A DNA stretch of 64,000 bases, from contig OZ024787.1 of NCBI GenBank assembly GCA_964017065.1, positions 14,436,453 to 14,500,452 on the forward strand. Reading direction: 5' to 3'. Within the stretch, counting starts at the first letter, position 1, and each line of letters opens with the position of its first letter. A program made the position numbers and the translations under genes. Of this stretch, positions 1 through 13,600 are shown in pieces. The notes beneath the pieces were generated by a model that worked only from the letters and a program-made list of their open reading frames with translations, was not told where the DNA came from and did no database searches. The stretch comes from Haliclona indistincta. Taxonomy: Eukaryota > Porifera > Demospongiae > Haplosclerida > Chalinidae.

Positions 1-230
1 CAACGGATTCTGCACAGATGGGCAGGATAGCTTGCTGGAGCAGTTTTAGCTTCGTACAGTTCACACAACTGAGAAAAATCTCCCTAATCCATCGTTCTTG
101 GTCGTCATCGGGCGGGCTCGTCTTTCCGCTATGGCTAACGCTGCGCGGCTGAAACTTGGTATGGTCGAAGGCTATCCATAGACAAGCAAACTGCACTCTG
201 CTAGTCCGTCTGTACAAATACCCATGGCTA
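1..230. other. Unassigned sequence at left edge
   Basis: I see no supportable gene or repeat here. It precedes the stretch (from about 231) that is shared with 36.65 kb and 61.93 kb. In the paralogues the next ankyrin exon would fall here, but no such exon is visible, so this is either divergent or inserted sequence. Confidence 0.3.
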
Positions 231-1655
231 GAAAATAAAGCTACTTGCTAAAGTTAATTCTGGTAACCAGCCACATTAATAATATTCATAATCTGTGGTC
301 ATGCTAATCATCACTGAGGTTGACTGGGTTGTGTAAACTTGTGAAGTAGAAAATGTCCAACACCATCCTAGGGGGTATATTGACGGTTGCATACTCTTAG
401 GTAATAAACTCTTGTCGCCATACATTGAGAATTTACAAACCACAAACATTTTACATGTCACATGACTGAATATTAATGCTTCCAACCTCCTCTGTTCAGA
501 CACTAAATGGAGAATATCACGGTTTCTAAACCACGCCTACCATGATTAACAAATCCTAGAGCTGAAGAGATTTTGTTTTGACTTTAGGAATCCATTATTG
601 GACGACTATGAGACTCAGTGACTACCTCCCATGCAGCGTACTGTACAGCACTTTATGCTACTTGATGGACGGAGCTGCCATCAAGAAGTATAAAGTGCTG
701 AAAATAATTTTCGTAAATCTAATTTCAACACACAGTTGCCGCACGAAAAATAAAGTCAATTCAAATGATCTGATCTCAAGCAAAGACACATGAGAATATT
801 GAGTCAAATTATTGTAGAGACACACATTTGCTGTACAAATCAGTTCAAAAATAACCAGCGACAATATTCTCATAATTATTATGATAACTCATAAACTCAT
901 GTTAGTAGTTATAGTGAGAATAGTGTTACAATATCTATTCATTATACTATAATTCACATCAGTTGAGCTGTGACCATACAACTACCAACAACACAACACT
1001 ACCAGTTGATAATAACACTCACTTTATTACGGAGAGACGGATCTGCTCCTAGTTGAATGAGTAATTTGACAGTATCAAGACGTGCCATAATGGCAGCTTG
1101 ATGTAGTGGAGTGTTACCACTCTGTGGAAACAAAAGAGTACAAGTGTCAGTCAAAGCAGTGATGTTTAGTACATGAACACTTTAAAAAGACAATCATCTG
1201 AAAATACAATTTTTGGTTGATAGATCACAGAATGTTTCCAACCCACACATGATAATAAATGCTCACTTGTTACATCAGATCATTTCAATAATATTGACAT
1301 GATCACATGCAATAGTACATGTCTCAATACCTCACAATATTGTATGAATACCAACACACTCGTACCAAGGCACAAACCCTCTCATGAAGGATGGACCAGC
1401 TGTGCAATAAATCTGTTACACACTGTTACATAATCATTAAGTCCATGTACTGATCAGCTATATACGTCAAGTTGATAAGGAGCTACATTGTAGGCATTGA
1501 TAGTGAAATCGATCTGACTGGCTTTCTCCATCATCTGTCTACCACATATATACAGACACACATACGGACATGCAGTGAATTACATGACCCAATGGATACA
1601 GCTGAAAATATCAAAAATAGTGGAGAGAATTACCAAAATATCTATTAAAGGCACA
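231..1655 (-). repeat. Segmental-duplication block shared by genes A, B and C
   Basis: The block is nearly colinear with 36655-38040 and 61930-63320, covering both intronic sequence and the ankyrin exon 1121-1023. With 11003-13875 (matching 36.6-40.6 kb) it defines the paralogous units. Differences are scattered substitutions and small indels plus the transposon insertions noted separately. Confidence 0.8.
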
Positions 1656-4600
1656 AGGGGGCACGACAAGCTAATTTATTCTGACGTAATGCTGACGTAG
1701 CTTCACGTAGGCAATGATTTAGTAAACCAGAATACATTGCGTTTTTCCTGGTCTGCTACGCCTTTAGAGGACAATTTGACCGGTACGTATGTCGCTAAAT
1801 GGATTCTACTGCCCAAGACCTTTCGTTTAAGCTACCGTACCCCACCCGTACCTCTTTTAGTTTTTGCAGTACAGAGAGATGAAGGTAGAGAATTGGTTGG
1901 CAAAATTATTCACCCAAGAAAGCACCAACGTGATCAAAACAGCATTGCTATCATTCTAGAGCATCGTTCAGTTAATAATGTAAAGAAATTTCAGCTGTGG
2001 AGCACAATCTCTGGCTGCAATACGCACAAACGTTGTCCAATCACTGTAACAGCAGAAAACCTGTTTCAGCTATTTTCAGTAGATTGTTCTGGAATATTAC
2101 TTGCCTTGACCTGGAGTGTAAACAATGCACACTTGAGCTCGATATCATGTACTACATGTATAGCGCGATGGCAAACTGTTAAACTATTTAATAAAAAAAA
2201 ACTAAAAAAGTGTAGGGATGACGCTTGCAAAAGTTAAGGAACAAGATGGGATGATACTTGCAAAAGTAAAGGAACAAGACTGGATGATGCTTGCAAAAGT
2301 AAAGGAACAAGACTGGATGATGCTTGCAAAAGTAAAGGAACAAGATGGGATGATGCTTGCAAAAGTAAAGGAACAAGATGGAATAATGCTTGCAAATGTA
2401 AAAGTCCCAAGTATCCCTACATCAGCGGCTTGCTGCGACAACATGCAACTGACATTTATGGAATCCTCTTCTTATACCTTTTACAACCGTCAATTACTTA
2501 ATCGGACTGCGTCCTCCAAAACACAGATAGCTCTAGTTATTTACAACCGTTAATTACTTCATCGGACTACGTCCTCCTTCAAGCCGCTGATGTAGGGATA
2601 CTTGGGACTTTTACATTTGCAAGCATTATTCCATCTTGTTCCTTTACTTTTGCAAGCATCATCCCATCTTGTTCCTTTACTTTTGCAAGCATCATCCAGT
2701 CTTGTTCCTTTACTTTTGCAAGCATCATCCAGTCTTGTTCCTTTACTTTTGCAAGTATCATCCCATCTTGTTCCTTAACTTTTGCAAGCGTCATCCCTAC
2801 ACTTTTTTAGTTTTTTTTTATTAAAACTTTTTTACTTTACTTGTTTCTGTTACTTTTTTGATCACTATCAGTTTGAACTTATTAGCTGTATTCTACGCTA
2901 GCTTTTGTTTCATTTTTACAACTCTGTGAGCAGCAGTTACTATAGTCTAGTAGATAAGAAGGTGAATAGCCTCTAGACAGAGAGTCTGGCAAGGAACATA
3001 TAATGTTATTATCGGCAATCACAAGAATAATGAAAAGGTTTAAATTAGTTAGAGAGGTTGAGGGTATGAGTTGACAACATGATATTTCTTAGCACTGTAA
3101 TGGATGAAGAAGAGACTAACACTAACAACTCAGTGGAACACTATGATGATCATGGCTGGAAGCCTAGTCCGTAGACTACTGAGTCCCAGGCTTGCATGTT
3201 GACGGTCGATCATCACGATCACAGAGGCTTCTAGCCTTTTACAATGATCAATGTCCAGTTGTCAACAGCAGGGGGCCTAGGCTAAAGGTACAGCTTACCG
3301 TGGCGCCGCTGCCGTAGTGCGGCAAGCAACATTATAGCCTAGATCGGGTAGCATCACCGTTATCCGGTTCGCCAGCGCCTGCCGTGGGTCATGATGTCAT
3401 CATAGACGGATCAGTGTTACCCAGGGTATAGTATCAGGCACGCAGAGCAGAGACAAAGCGAAGCTGTTGGAGAACCCGGAGCTCAGTTTCAAAACTGATG
3501 TGGGCGGAGTCAATGATCAGCGGTGACTAGAGGGTTAATTAATGGAGTCGCTCTAACTGTCCAAAACGGTCCAAAAACCATGTGTTTCAAGGATTACTCG
3601 CTTCTGGTAGTGTTTGATGCCTATCTAAGAAGTAAGTGCACTACCCCAGATATATACACATGCGCTGGTGCAGGTTTGGTAGCGATTCGTTCACTCAGGA
3701 CAGCGCTAGGCTTACTGAAAGAAGAAGAAAGAAGAAAGAAGAAAGAAGAAGAAGATGAACAATTCGTGTGGGCGGCGATTTTAGTTTACCACTCTAGAAA
3801 CGTCTGGAAGCTTCGCCAAATGTATTTTCATGCTCAGAACAATCGTCTGATCATTCCTAGATGTCTGGAATCTCAAGAAACGCTAAAACAGCGAAGATCT
3901 GCAACTGCTCTCTGAGAGTCGCCATCTTGATTTTCGTCGTCAAGCAAGCAGTCCCGGCGACTTTCATAGTCTTCCTACAAGCGCTAGCACTTCAGATCCC
4001 CCCCAAGATAGTTAAAATGCAGTAGAAATGTATAACAGTAGAGATATGTGCGAAAACTAATTTTCACACATGAGTAGGCGCCATCTTAATTCGAGGTCAT
4101 CCCTACATATCATTGCCGATCGGCAATGATAATTCTGCATACATTCCAAAGCCTTACATTCCTACATTCCTTGATGTAGTGGGCGTGTCGTATGTCAGCA
4201 ATACATCATATTAAATTAGCTTGTCGTACCGCCCTGAGTATCATGTGCCTACATCACAGAGCTTACCATAAATCAGGAAAATTTTGTTGTTAAGGGTGCA
4301 GGCTCTAACAACCATTAACTTATGCAGGAATGCACACAGGGTGGTGCTATGTTATCATAAACAAGCCCACAATGACCACAGATAACATTATTCATAACAT
4401 CGTGGTAACAAGTGCGTATTCAGTTAGACGCGTAAATACAAATTAATATTACATGCGTACACGTGTATAAAAGAGCGGGAAGATGCCTAAGCGTAAACAC
4501 CAGATTCAAACAGAGAGAGCAAGAGATACTCGCTGGTGCCCATACAATGCTTCAGCTGATGATGACAGCCTTGAAGGTAAACTTATGCAAAATAATATGT

Positions 4601-7600
4601 ATGGGTATTAACAAAAATTATTATTGTACAATAATTATTTAGCTACTCCTCGGCCTTTAGTAGCTATGGAGACTGAACAACAGCATCACCAACAACCAAT
4701 GATGTCACAACAAGAACCAGAGAGTCCGGACACAGCAATTCATGATCAGGTATTACCGGCAGAATCCACTTGTCAATTGCAAGACACAGTTGCAGTGCCA
4801 TCCGTTCAATTCAGAATAGTCACAGCTGTACAATGCTTGGGTTTTGACTGCAGTGAGGATTCATTTGATTTGAATACTTGTATTGTCAATTGCGTCCCAG
4901 AGCTTTGCACAACAGTGCCACAAGGTCATGATCCACCAACAATCCGTTCTTCTCCAAATAAGTGCTGGGAAAAGAACTACTCAGTATTGTCATTTTTGAT
5001 GAATGGTCAGCTGTTCGCCGAGTACAAAAGAGTGGCTAACATGCTCGGGCTGCCATCATGCTCAAAATGTCAGTGGGTAAGGATCGTAGATTGGACCAAT
5101 TTACATGTGACACAGTTGGCAGAGTGATCGTGTGAGCAGGTAAGAAGCCAGATACGTAAACGTGGAGATCAGCATCAGTGGATTGCATCGTATGATGGAT
5201 TTTACTTGACTCGCGGCCACTATTCCAACAATTCATCTGGCACGATACACGACTACGCAACTGGAAATGTGGCCTGGTTTACCCACCGAACCAAAAGAGG
5301 AATTGGACACAACTGGGAGGGCACTTCAGCAGGAGCCGAGGGGAATATGTATGATGAAATGCTCGAGAAGGTGAAAGCTGCTGACTTTATTATCAAGGAG
5401 ATAGTCACAGACAAAGATTCATCTGGAAATGCAATATTTTGCAATCACTTTCCAGAGGGCTCCATCACATACTGTTCTAATCACTCGGCAAAAACTCTCC
5501 ACAAAGAGCTACAGAAAATAAAAGCAAACAAATGCCAGGTAATTAAGTGAAATAAAAAATGTTTGAATTCACGTACCAATAATATTATTTTTAGTGTCCC
5601 AAGGGCCCCAAGGGTCAAGGTCGATCGTGTAAAAGGATGGACGACAGCTTCCTCTCGGGTTGTAAGGCAGCACTGAGCAACCTGTTATCATCTGACACAA
5701 TCAAGAACAGCGACGATCCCTTCACAGCCTTTTCATCGGCTATTATGAATTTTTATAGCCACTACTGTCTTGACGAGCACAGCTCCAATTGGTGCCATCA
5801 TGACAAGGTCTGCCGCATATAGTGTTCTAAATGAAATACATTATTTAAATATAATTTTCTAATTATACAGGAGGTCAATGGTCAGCCATACCACACTAAA
5901 CATAGGTTTACCTGTGAGGCACAGGCAGAGAAGTTTCGTGATTTGTTGGAGAGCATGGCTGCACGCCCTCAAGATTACGTCTCTCTCGGTGGCCGCATGA
6001 CAACCAACACAGTTGAAGGGTTCCATGGACTGGCTCTAATGTATAGAGACAAAAGGACAGATCTGGAACACACGCATTATGTCTGCAAAACTAACATGGC
6101 AGTTTGCCACAAGGTAATATTAAAATATTCTAACAATTAAACAATACATTACACTATTACATACATCAACTGCAGAATCTTGGTCCCATTTGGAAACTTC
6201 TTTGTCTTGCCAACATGGGAGTTGACGTGCCCTCATCAGCAGCTCTGAACATCTTAGCTGAGCAGGACGAGTGGGAGAAGAGTAGAAAGAGACGCTCAAC
6301 AGCATCATACCTACACAAAAGGTAAAGGACGCTGCAAAAACTAAGTTGGAAGTTCACACTATTTTTGCCACGAGGTCACACCATATCATGTTTGGAGCGA
6401 CCCATGGCAAATATAGTGTGAACTTTCGACTTAGTTTTTGCAGTGATAGCTAAAAGTTAATAATAATTGTACACGCAAAGTTGAATGTGTAATTTTACAT
6501 TGTATAACAGAAATCTCTGCAAAAAAGCCAAGACCACTAGACATGAAAAGGAGAAAGTGTACATGGAGCAGCTGCGTTCAGCTGGTGCAACAGTAGGGGA
6601 GTATGTAGGCAATGGGCAAGGTGAAACAGAGATCAGCACTACTGCCAATGACAATGATGAGGATAGATCTGAAGCTGAACCAGAAGCAGACGTCGATGAT
6701 GACTACATGTACAATCAAGACTGCAGAGAAAACATCAATGAAAACAAAGCCCCTTTGTTGTTCCTGTACGACTGCGAGACAACTGGTCTAGGAATCTACA
6801 CAGAGCATATAACAGAAATAGCTGCTAAGGTAGTCGGTGTACCTCATTCAGCCATAAGCCAGCCCACCTTCTCAAGCCTGGTAAAGACAAGTAGGAACAT
6901 CTCAACGAAAGGTATTACATATCAAGCTTTGATAATAATTATTTTAGTACATATATACACGCAGTATCTGACAAGACAGGTATTACAACTGCCCTCTTGC
7001 GATCAGAAAGACCATTTTCAGTGGTCTTTCCTGAATTTTTGAAGTGGGTACACATCACAACACAAGAATACACAGAAGCATCTGGTTGTGATCACTATCC
7101 TGGTTTGTGATTCACACTGTCACATGGTTATGGTGTTCATGTTTTTCACTGGATGTAGTTTTGGTTGCTCACAATGGGTACGTTTTTGATTTTCCAATGT
7201 TGCTGGCTGAGATCGAAAGACGTCCAGAAAAGCTTTCTCTCTCTCAGCTTTCACTCCATAAGATACATTTTGCAGATACACTTGGCTATCTAAAGCAAGT
7301 AAGTATTAATCTTGAGTACCACAGATGTACGATTGTTTTGTATTTAGGCCAAGAAGGATGGTCATGCTGGTCTAAAACAAGTCACGAAATTTGGTATGGA
7401 AAGCCTGTACCGCCATTTCTTCACAAATGAAGAGTACCAAGGTAACTATTTATACTGCAGTAGTGTACACATAATATACTCACCAATATCATCTAGCCCA
7501 CAGAGCATTCCCAGATGTTGAGGCATTGGAGAGAATAATAGTGAAGACAGAACTGGTGGATTTGCTCTCCGGCCTCCCAGTTATATCTGCAACTCAGCAG

Positions 7601-10600
7601 TTAGGCAAATGGACGACACAGAAAAACACACACAACCGGGTCACTCAACTCTTGGCTTCACTCGGCAAGCGAGTGACCAATGCTCAAGCCAAACGTTTGA
7701 ATCAGCTGGGGCTGACCTTGGAGGCCTTGCAGGAACTAAGGGGCTCTTGTAAAAACAACGAGGAGTTCGGCAAGGCACTTTTACGACGCGGAGTCAAAAG
7801 CAAACCACTTCGAGAGAAGCTCTGCAGCATAATCAGGCGCAAAGACCACAGCTAACCAAGCTCTCTTCTCCAAAACGGCTTTTATGAAAGCCACCATCTA
7901 ACAAAAGATCCTGCTGTCTCGGCAGCGCAGATAATGAACCGCGTGCACGCGCTTTGTGCGCATATAAATGTGACACGCCCATTCGTCTGGCGCACAATAA
8001 ATTCCAACGGCTAGATAAAAGATTCTTTTGCATAACTCGATAAAAGTCGATCTGTGTTCATCAAAATCTATTCGAATTTGGAACATAGCTTCTAAAACAC
8101 GTGCTCTAGACCGTAACAGAGAGATTTTTCAAATAATCCGCATACAACGTGTCAAACAGTATTACTTCGATATGAAAAATCGAATTTCTTAGCTTTGCAT
8201 ATTGCGCATCTAAAAAAGCTCTCTGTTGCTGTCTTGCCCTAGCCAAGATGCACATAATAGTGTGAACTCGGTTTCTACAGACAATTCAACGGTGAGTTTT
8301 ATCGACTAGAAGGTGTTATCTTTCTACACGGCGCGGTTATATAGCCGTACTGCTTCTAGCGTTCTGTGTTGCATAATAGACTACGCTCGTAGTAGCCTTT
8401 ACACTAGCGCTTGTTTTATTGTGACAACTATCATAGTTTCAGAGATATGAGTCCTTAGCAACCAAGCAAAAATTCGTGCGTGGGCGTGAGCCTGCACCCT
8501 TAAGGGTGCAGACCCTAACTACCATTAACTTATTCAGGAATGTACAAGTTCACACCACAAATGATATTCACTGTTTGTACAAGCACATTAACAATACTAA
8601 TAAGTGACAGTAGCCAGGCAAGATCATGAACAATACATTCCTCAATAAAACTCTGTCTGTGGCCTTCAGAATAGACCCAAACTTGGATATTATCATTGCC
8701 GATAGGCAATGATATGTAGGGATGACCTCGAATTAAGATGGCGGCTACTCATGTGTGAAAATGAATTTTCGCACATATCTCTACTATTATACATCTATAC
8801 TGCATTTTAACTATCTCTAAGTGACTCTGAAGTGTAAGCGCTTGTAGGACGTCTATGAAAGTCGCCGGGACTGCTTGTTTGACGACGAAAATCAAGGCAG
8901 AGAGCATTTGCTGATCTTCGCTGTTATAGCGTTTCTCGAGATTCTAGACATCTAGGATTGATCAGGCGATTGTTCTGAGCATGGAAATACCTTTGGCTAA
9001 GCTGGCAGACGTTTCTAAAGTGGTAAACTGAAATCGCCGCCCACGCGAATTGTTCATCTTCTTTCTTCTTCTTCTTCTTCTTCTTTGACAAGCATAGCGC
9101 TGTCCTGAGTGAACGAATCACTACCAAACCTGCACCATCGTATGTGTATATATCTTGGTTAGTGCACTTACTTCTTAGATAGGCATCAAACACTACCAGA
9201 AGCGAGTAATCCTTGAAAAACATGGTTTTTGGACCGTTTTGGACTAGCGACTTCATTAATTAACCCTCTTGTCGCTTCTTATCATTAACTCCGCCCACAT
9301 CAGTTTTGCAGCTATCTCTCTACTGCGATTTGTCTCTGCTCTGGACGCTTCAGCGCGCAAGCCATAGGTATGAAAATGTGTCTAGACCAGTACTATACCC
9401 TAAATAAAACTGATCTGTTCGTTAAAGCTTCAGATGGCGGGTTAAAGCTAACTTACACCGACGTGAACAACTTGAGTATGCCTAGCCTGCTTACCGGCGG
9501 CAAGATTCTACGCACAGTAAGGTTCCTACACCACGCAGCGTAAGTTGTAAAGGACTAGAAGCCTCTGTGAGTGTGATATTGACATCAACAAGATTCTACT
9601 AGGCGTGCTAGCTCCTACTATTTAGGCTCCGCGCAGCATCACACTGTGAATTGTCCGTGCTATATAGTCTCTTCTTCATCCATTACAATACTAACAAGTA
9701 TCATGTTGTCAAATCATACCTGGACTTGACATTATGCTGTCTGCGTCCTCAACCTCTTTAACTATTTTAAACCTTTCATTGAATGTTGAATGATTATTAT
9801 TGTGATTGGTAATATTAAACATTGAAACCACACTCCGGAGGCTGTGCACGTTCACATCTCTGCTAGACTAGTATCTATATACTGCTCACAGAGTTGTAAT
9901 AATGAAATAACATCTAACATAGAATACAACTAATAAGTTCAAACTGATAGTGATCAAAAAAGTAACAGGAACAAGTAAAGTAAAAAATCTTTAATAAAAA
10001 AACTGAAAAGTGTAGGGATGACTCTTAAAAAAGGAAAGGAACAAGATGGGATGATGCTTGCAAAAGTAAATAAAGGAACAAGATGGGATGATGCTTGCAA
10101 ATGTAAAAGTCCCAAGTATCCCTACATCAGCGGCTTGAAGGAGGACGCAGTCCGATGGAGTAATTGACGGTTGTGAATAACTAGAGGTATCTGTGTTTGG
10201 AGGACGCAGTCCGATGAAGTAATTGACGGTTGTGAATAACTAGAGGTATCTGTGTTTAGGAGGACGCAGTCCGATGAAGTAGTTGACAGTTGTAAATAAG
10301 CTGCAGGTAGCTGTGTTTGGAGGACGCAGTCCGTTGAAGTAGTTGACAGTTGTAAATAACTAGAGGTATCTGTGTTTTGGAGGACACGGTATGATAAGTA
10401 ATTGACGGTTGTAAAAGGTATAAGAAGAGGATTCCGCGTTTGTCAATTGCACGTCGTCGCAGCAAGCCGCTGATGTAGGGATACTTGGGACTTTTACATT
10501 TGCAAGCATCATCCCATCTTGTTCCTTTCCTTTTTTAAGAGTCATCCCTACACTTTTCAGTTTTTTTATTAAAGATTTTTTACTTTACTTTAATATTATG

Positions 10601-13600
10601 ACTATTAGCGACCAGATAAAGACCTTGACTCAGATTTTTTTAATAAACACTCTCTGAGTAGGAAAACCACGAGGTAAGCAGTTCATAATCGCACTTTCAA
10701 GCACAATACACGAAAAAGCTCTAAGTTACTGCCTTCGCCTTGTTGAAGTACGTATATATCCACAATCTGAAGTTCTACTGCCTGGGTGAACGAGAGTTTT
10801 TATTAATAGCCTAAGCGTTGTATCTAGCCGCACCCGTCACATTTCCGTCAGGCACTTTCAGCGGTCATAATTTGCAATGTGTACAGCACCAGTCTTATAA
10901 CATAGGTCTTTGGTTTCTTGGAATATCAGCAGTAGTTTCTGAGATACATGCAGTCCCCTAGCAACCAGCCAAAAATACATGCGTGGGCGTGACACTGCAC
11001 CCTTAAAATATTTTCGTGGGTAGGATCAACTACGAAAATTTTCATAACATGTGTATGTCGAGTTGTGAGTTGTATGCTGGAAGAGCTCAAGAGCTGGCTG
11101 CAGCTGAAATACTGTCTGTCTGGAGTTGCTTTACTGAGCCAGTGACAGTGCTACTTTGCTGTCAGGAACATCTCGCTGATCACCAGCGCCTGAGTGTCTT
11201 TGTAAACAAATGGGCAGGATTCATTCATTTAGCTGGCTCCTACACTCTTGTGTACACATGAATACAAGCATCATTACAGCTGTCAGCAGCAACAGTCATA
11301 CAGTCTTGTCTAGAAGCTGTGCATTACATGTATGCGTTAATAAAAATCTCGATTTTACTCATTAGGCAGGCCAACCCACGAAATTATTTTAACACAAAAA
11401 TTTTGTTACATGAAAATTTCCCGATATACGGTAGTATTGTACATATCACATGATACAGCATACATACACTATAGTAACACTTGGAACTCTGATCCTTCAC
11501 AATCTCACAATGTAGACACACTTTGTACTCACCACATCACTAACTGAACTGACATCAGCTCCAGCTTCAATCAGCATCTTCACTACTGCTGGTTGACCAT
11601 TAGAAGCACTCCAGTGTAGTGGTGTGTCTCCCTCCTATTGACAAACAAGTAAACACAACATGTTATGATCATGTACTATGAGTGTCTCAGTAACAATGAT
11701 CAACCAACAATAATCCACCATCCAGTACAAAACAATAGTAAACAAACCAGATTTACTGTTATCATCTTTGAATATTAAATCAAGTACACTACAAATTCCA
11801 TAGATCATTTTAAAATGACAACTCTCGTGTGACATGAAATCATACTCAAACTAGCTAAGTACTGCAGGCATTAACAAGTGAGAACTAATGGACAAACTTC
11901 AAGTCCACCTTATCTGTTGATTCACTAGTGCACAAGAGGATCTAGCTCACTATAGAAATGTTACCATAATGTACACGTACCCCATCACGAGCTTCAATAA
12001 CTACATTTGGTTGTTGCAATAGTAGCTTTACCACATCTTCATGTCCATAAAAAGCACTCTCGTGTAGAGGAGTTAGCTGGTTCTAAAACAAAACAATAAA
12101 ACATTGTCAATGACAGACACAGTTACAATATTATCCTATTATGAACCTCACACACTCCAATCAAACAGTGTATGTACTGCTAGCTGGCTACCAATATTCT
12201 TATTATACAGTGACAATAATTTTAGGTTCACAAGACGTAACCTAATGATTAGTCTATCTCAAGTGGAGAAGACACGACAGTGACATGCTCAGTACAACAA
12301 TAGCCTTATACGGTATCTTGCAACACAACATTCCTTCAACCCATGTCTGTTACAACTTGAACACACAAAATATCTCACTACCAGTGAAGCAGTCACACTT
12401 ACTATCATACGATCCAAAACAGATCAAACTGCTCATGGACACACACTGCATGCCACAGGAGCTAGGAAGCTATGCCTAGTCTAAATTATCACTTCTCTAG
12501 ACACTAGCTAGCTTGCACCTTATCAACCGCTTTTCTCACGGAAACAAGGTACACCTCTCGCACTGCATTGCTGGTTCCAGAGGACACTACACTAGTAGCT
12601 AGACCACAGTAGGTATGACACATCACACACCAACTTATCAATGGTACGGCAGCTACTTCAGCACCAGAGACTGCATGGCTGCACACACAATCAAAAGGCT
12701 ATGACATACGCTAGAGAAGCCACACCCACCTACAGTACATCTACACTAACCCAGCATACGACACACAAGAACAGCTAGTGCTGGCGGCACAACACTACAC
12801 TCTGTATCGACTCATTCTGCAGTTTATAATCACTTGATTTACACAAAATCATAGACGTGATCATGACGTTGAGAGATGATACTATAAACCACTATTAGCA
12901 ATATGGTACGACAGCACTAGAGAGAGATGCACACACACTCACAATAGACCAGTAGTGTATCACTGTACTACTGCACTGTCTTGACTAACAAACACTTTCA
13001 ACACTCCCTGGGAACAACAATCATAGCAGGCTAGGTCGAGCCTCATACTCAGGCTCACCATGTGGTGTCGTAATGCTGCTACAGAAAACCATTGTTGCCT
13101 TTTCTTGCTGCAGTGCAAGAATGACCACAAACACAAGATAACGTCTGTGACAATGATGCTGTAGACACCAATGTAACCACCATTGGCTTCATGGTGGGCG
13201 TGACTTTAGACAAATCCACCAATCAGAACACTTTCTAGTAGCTACTGGTACAAGGCTGCTATTGGTATTAGTGAGGGTGGTCTAGTGTATTAGAATACCA
13301 ACATATGTACATGTACAAGTATACATGTAAATCATGTGAATACATGTACTGTACCAATAGTGATCAATACCACACTGTACAAAGATGAATGATCAGTTAC
13401 TGACTGTGAGTGAGAACTGATGTAGTGTGGATTACACACCTGTTACTACATGACTCAACACAATCACACACAACTCACATCAAGATATCTAGTACTATGA
13501 TGACTGGGATCAGCTCCCTGTGACAAGAGCTCCTTCACTCTCGTCACTTTACCATCTCTGCAAGCAGAATAGAGCTCTTGATTCTGTGAACACAACATAA

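Larger units (their letters stand above)
1658..4237. mobile_element. Element V, DNA transposon with ~18-bp TIR (nested)
   Basis: The ends carry an imperfect inverted repeat whose core is ACGACAAGCTAATTTA, just inside 1658 and again reversed at about 4213-4228. The paralogous gene C sequence (63318-63335) lacks this segment: there GGCACAAG runs directly into TATCAAGTGCC. V therefore inserted after the duplication, or was lost from C. It contains element X copy A (2209-4131). An open frame 1737-2237 resembles nothing I recognise. Confidence 0.6.
4294..8499 (+). mobile_element. K1: autonomous TTAA-specific DNA transposon (Kolobok-like)
   Basis: A 4206-bp element bounded by 12-bp perfect TIRs (GGGTGCAGGCTC) and flanked by TTAA at 4290-4293 and 8500-8503. 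The empty site survives in gene C (about 63366-63380) and gene B (about 38090-38105), where one TTAA lies in otherwise matching sequence, so TTAA is the target duplication. It carries one apparently intact 11-exon gene (4483-7855). A TTAA target is known for the Kolobok and piggyBac superfamilies. The transposase layout (D-D-E, DGFY near the first Asp) looks more like Kolobok/Mutator-like proteins, but the family assignment is inference. Confidence 0.85.
8504..11002. mobile_element. K2: non-autonomous relative of K1, sharing its TTAA
   Basis: It starts GGGTGCAGACCC directly after the TTAA that ends K1 and finishes TGCACCC before TTAA (11003-11006). The first ~36 bp match the K1 left end (both have CCATTAACTTAT), and the last ~60 bp match the K1 right end. 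No transposase exons are present. The interior is occupied by element X copy B, so K2 could only move by using a transposase such as that of K1. Confidence 0.75.
4264..11433. mobile_element. MITE in gene A intron, split by K1 and K2
   Basis: TACCRTAAATC-type ends at 4264 and 11433 correspond to the intact 0.47-kb MITE at 38061-38534 and 63346-63812. In gene A the MITE is interrupted at its TTAA by the two elements occupying 4294-11002. The MITE's presence at the same intron position in all three genes shows that it pre-dates the gene duplications. Confidence 0.7.

Noticed and set aside
1737..2237. 166-codon open frame as a transposase of element V
   Set aside because: No catalytic motif, start context or splice signals recognised. 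It runs into the 30-bp repeat arm at its 3' end.
3523..3915. 130-residue open frame also present in the other X copy (9256-8924)
   Set aside because: The shared frame includes a purine microsatellite of different length in each copy and differs at both ends, with no recognisable domain. Common descent of the repeat explains it.
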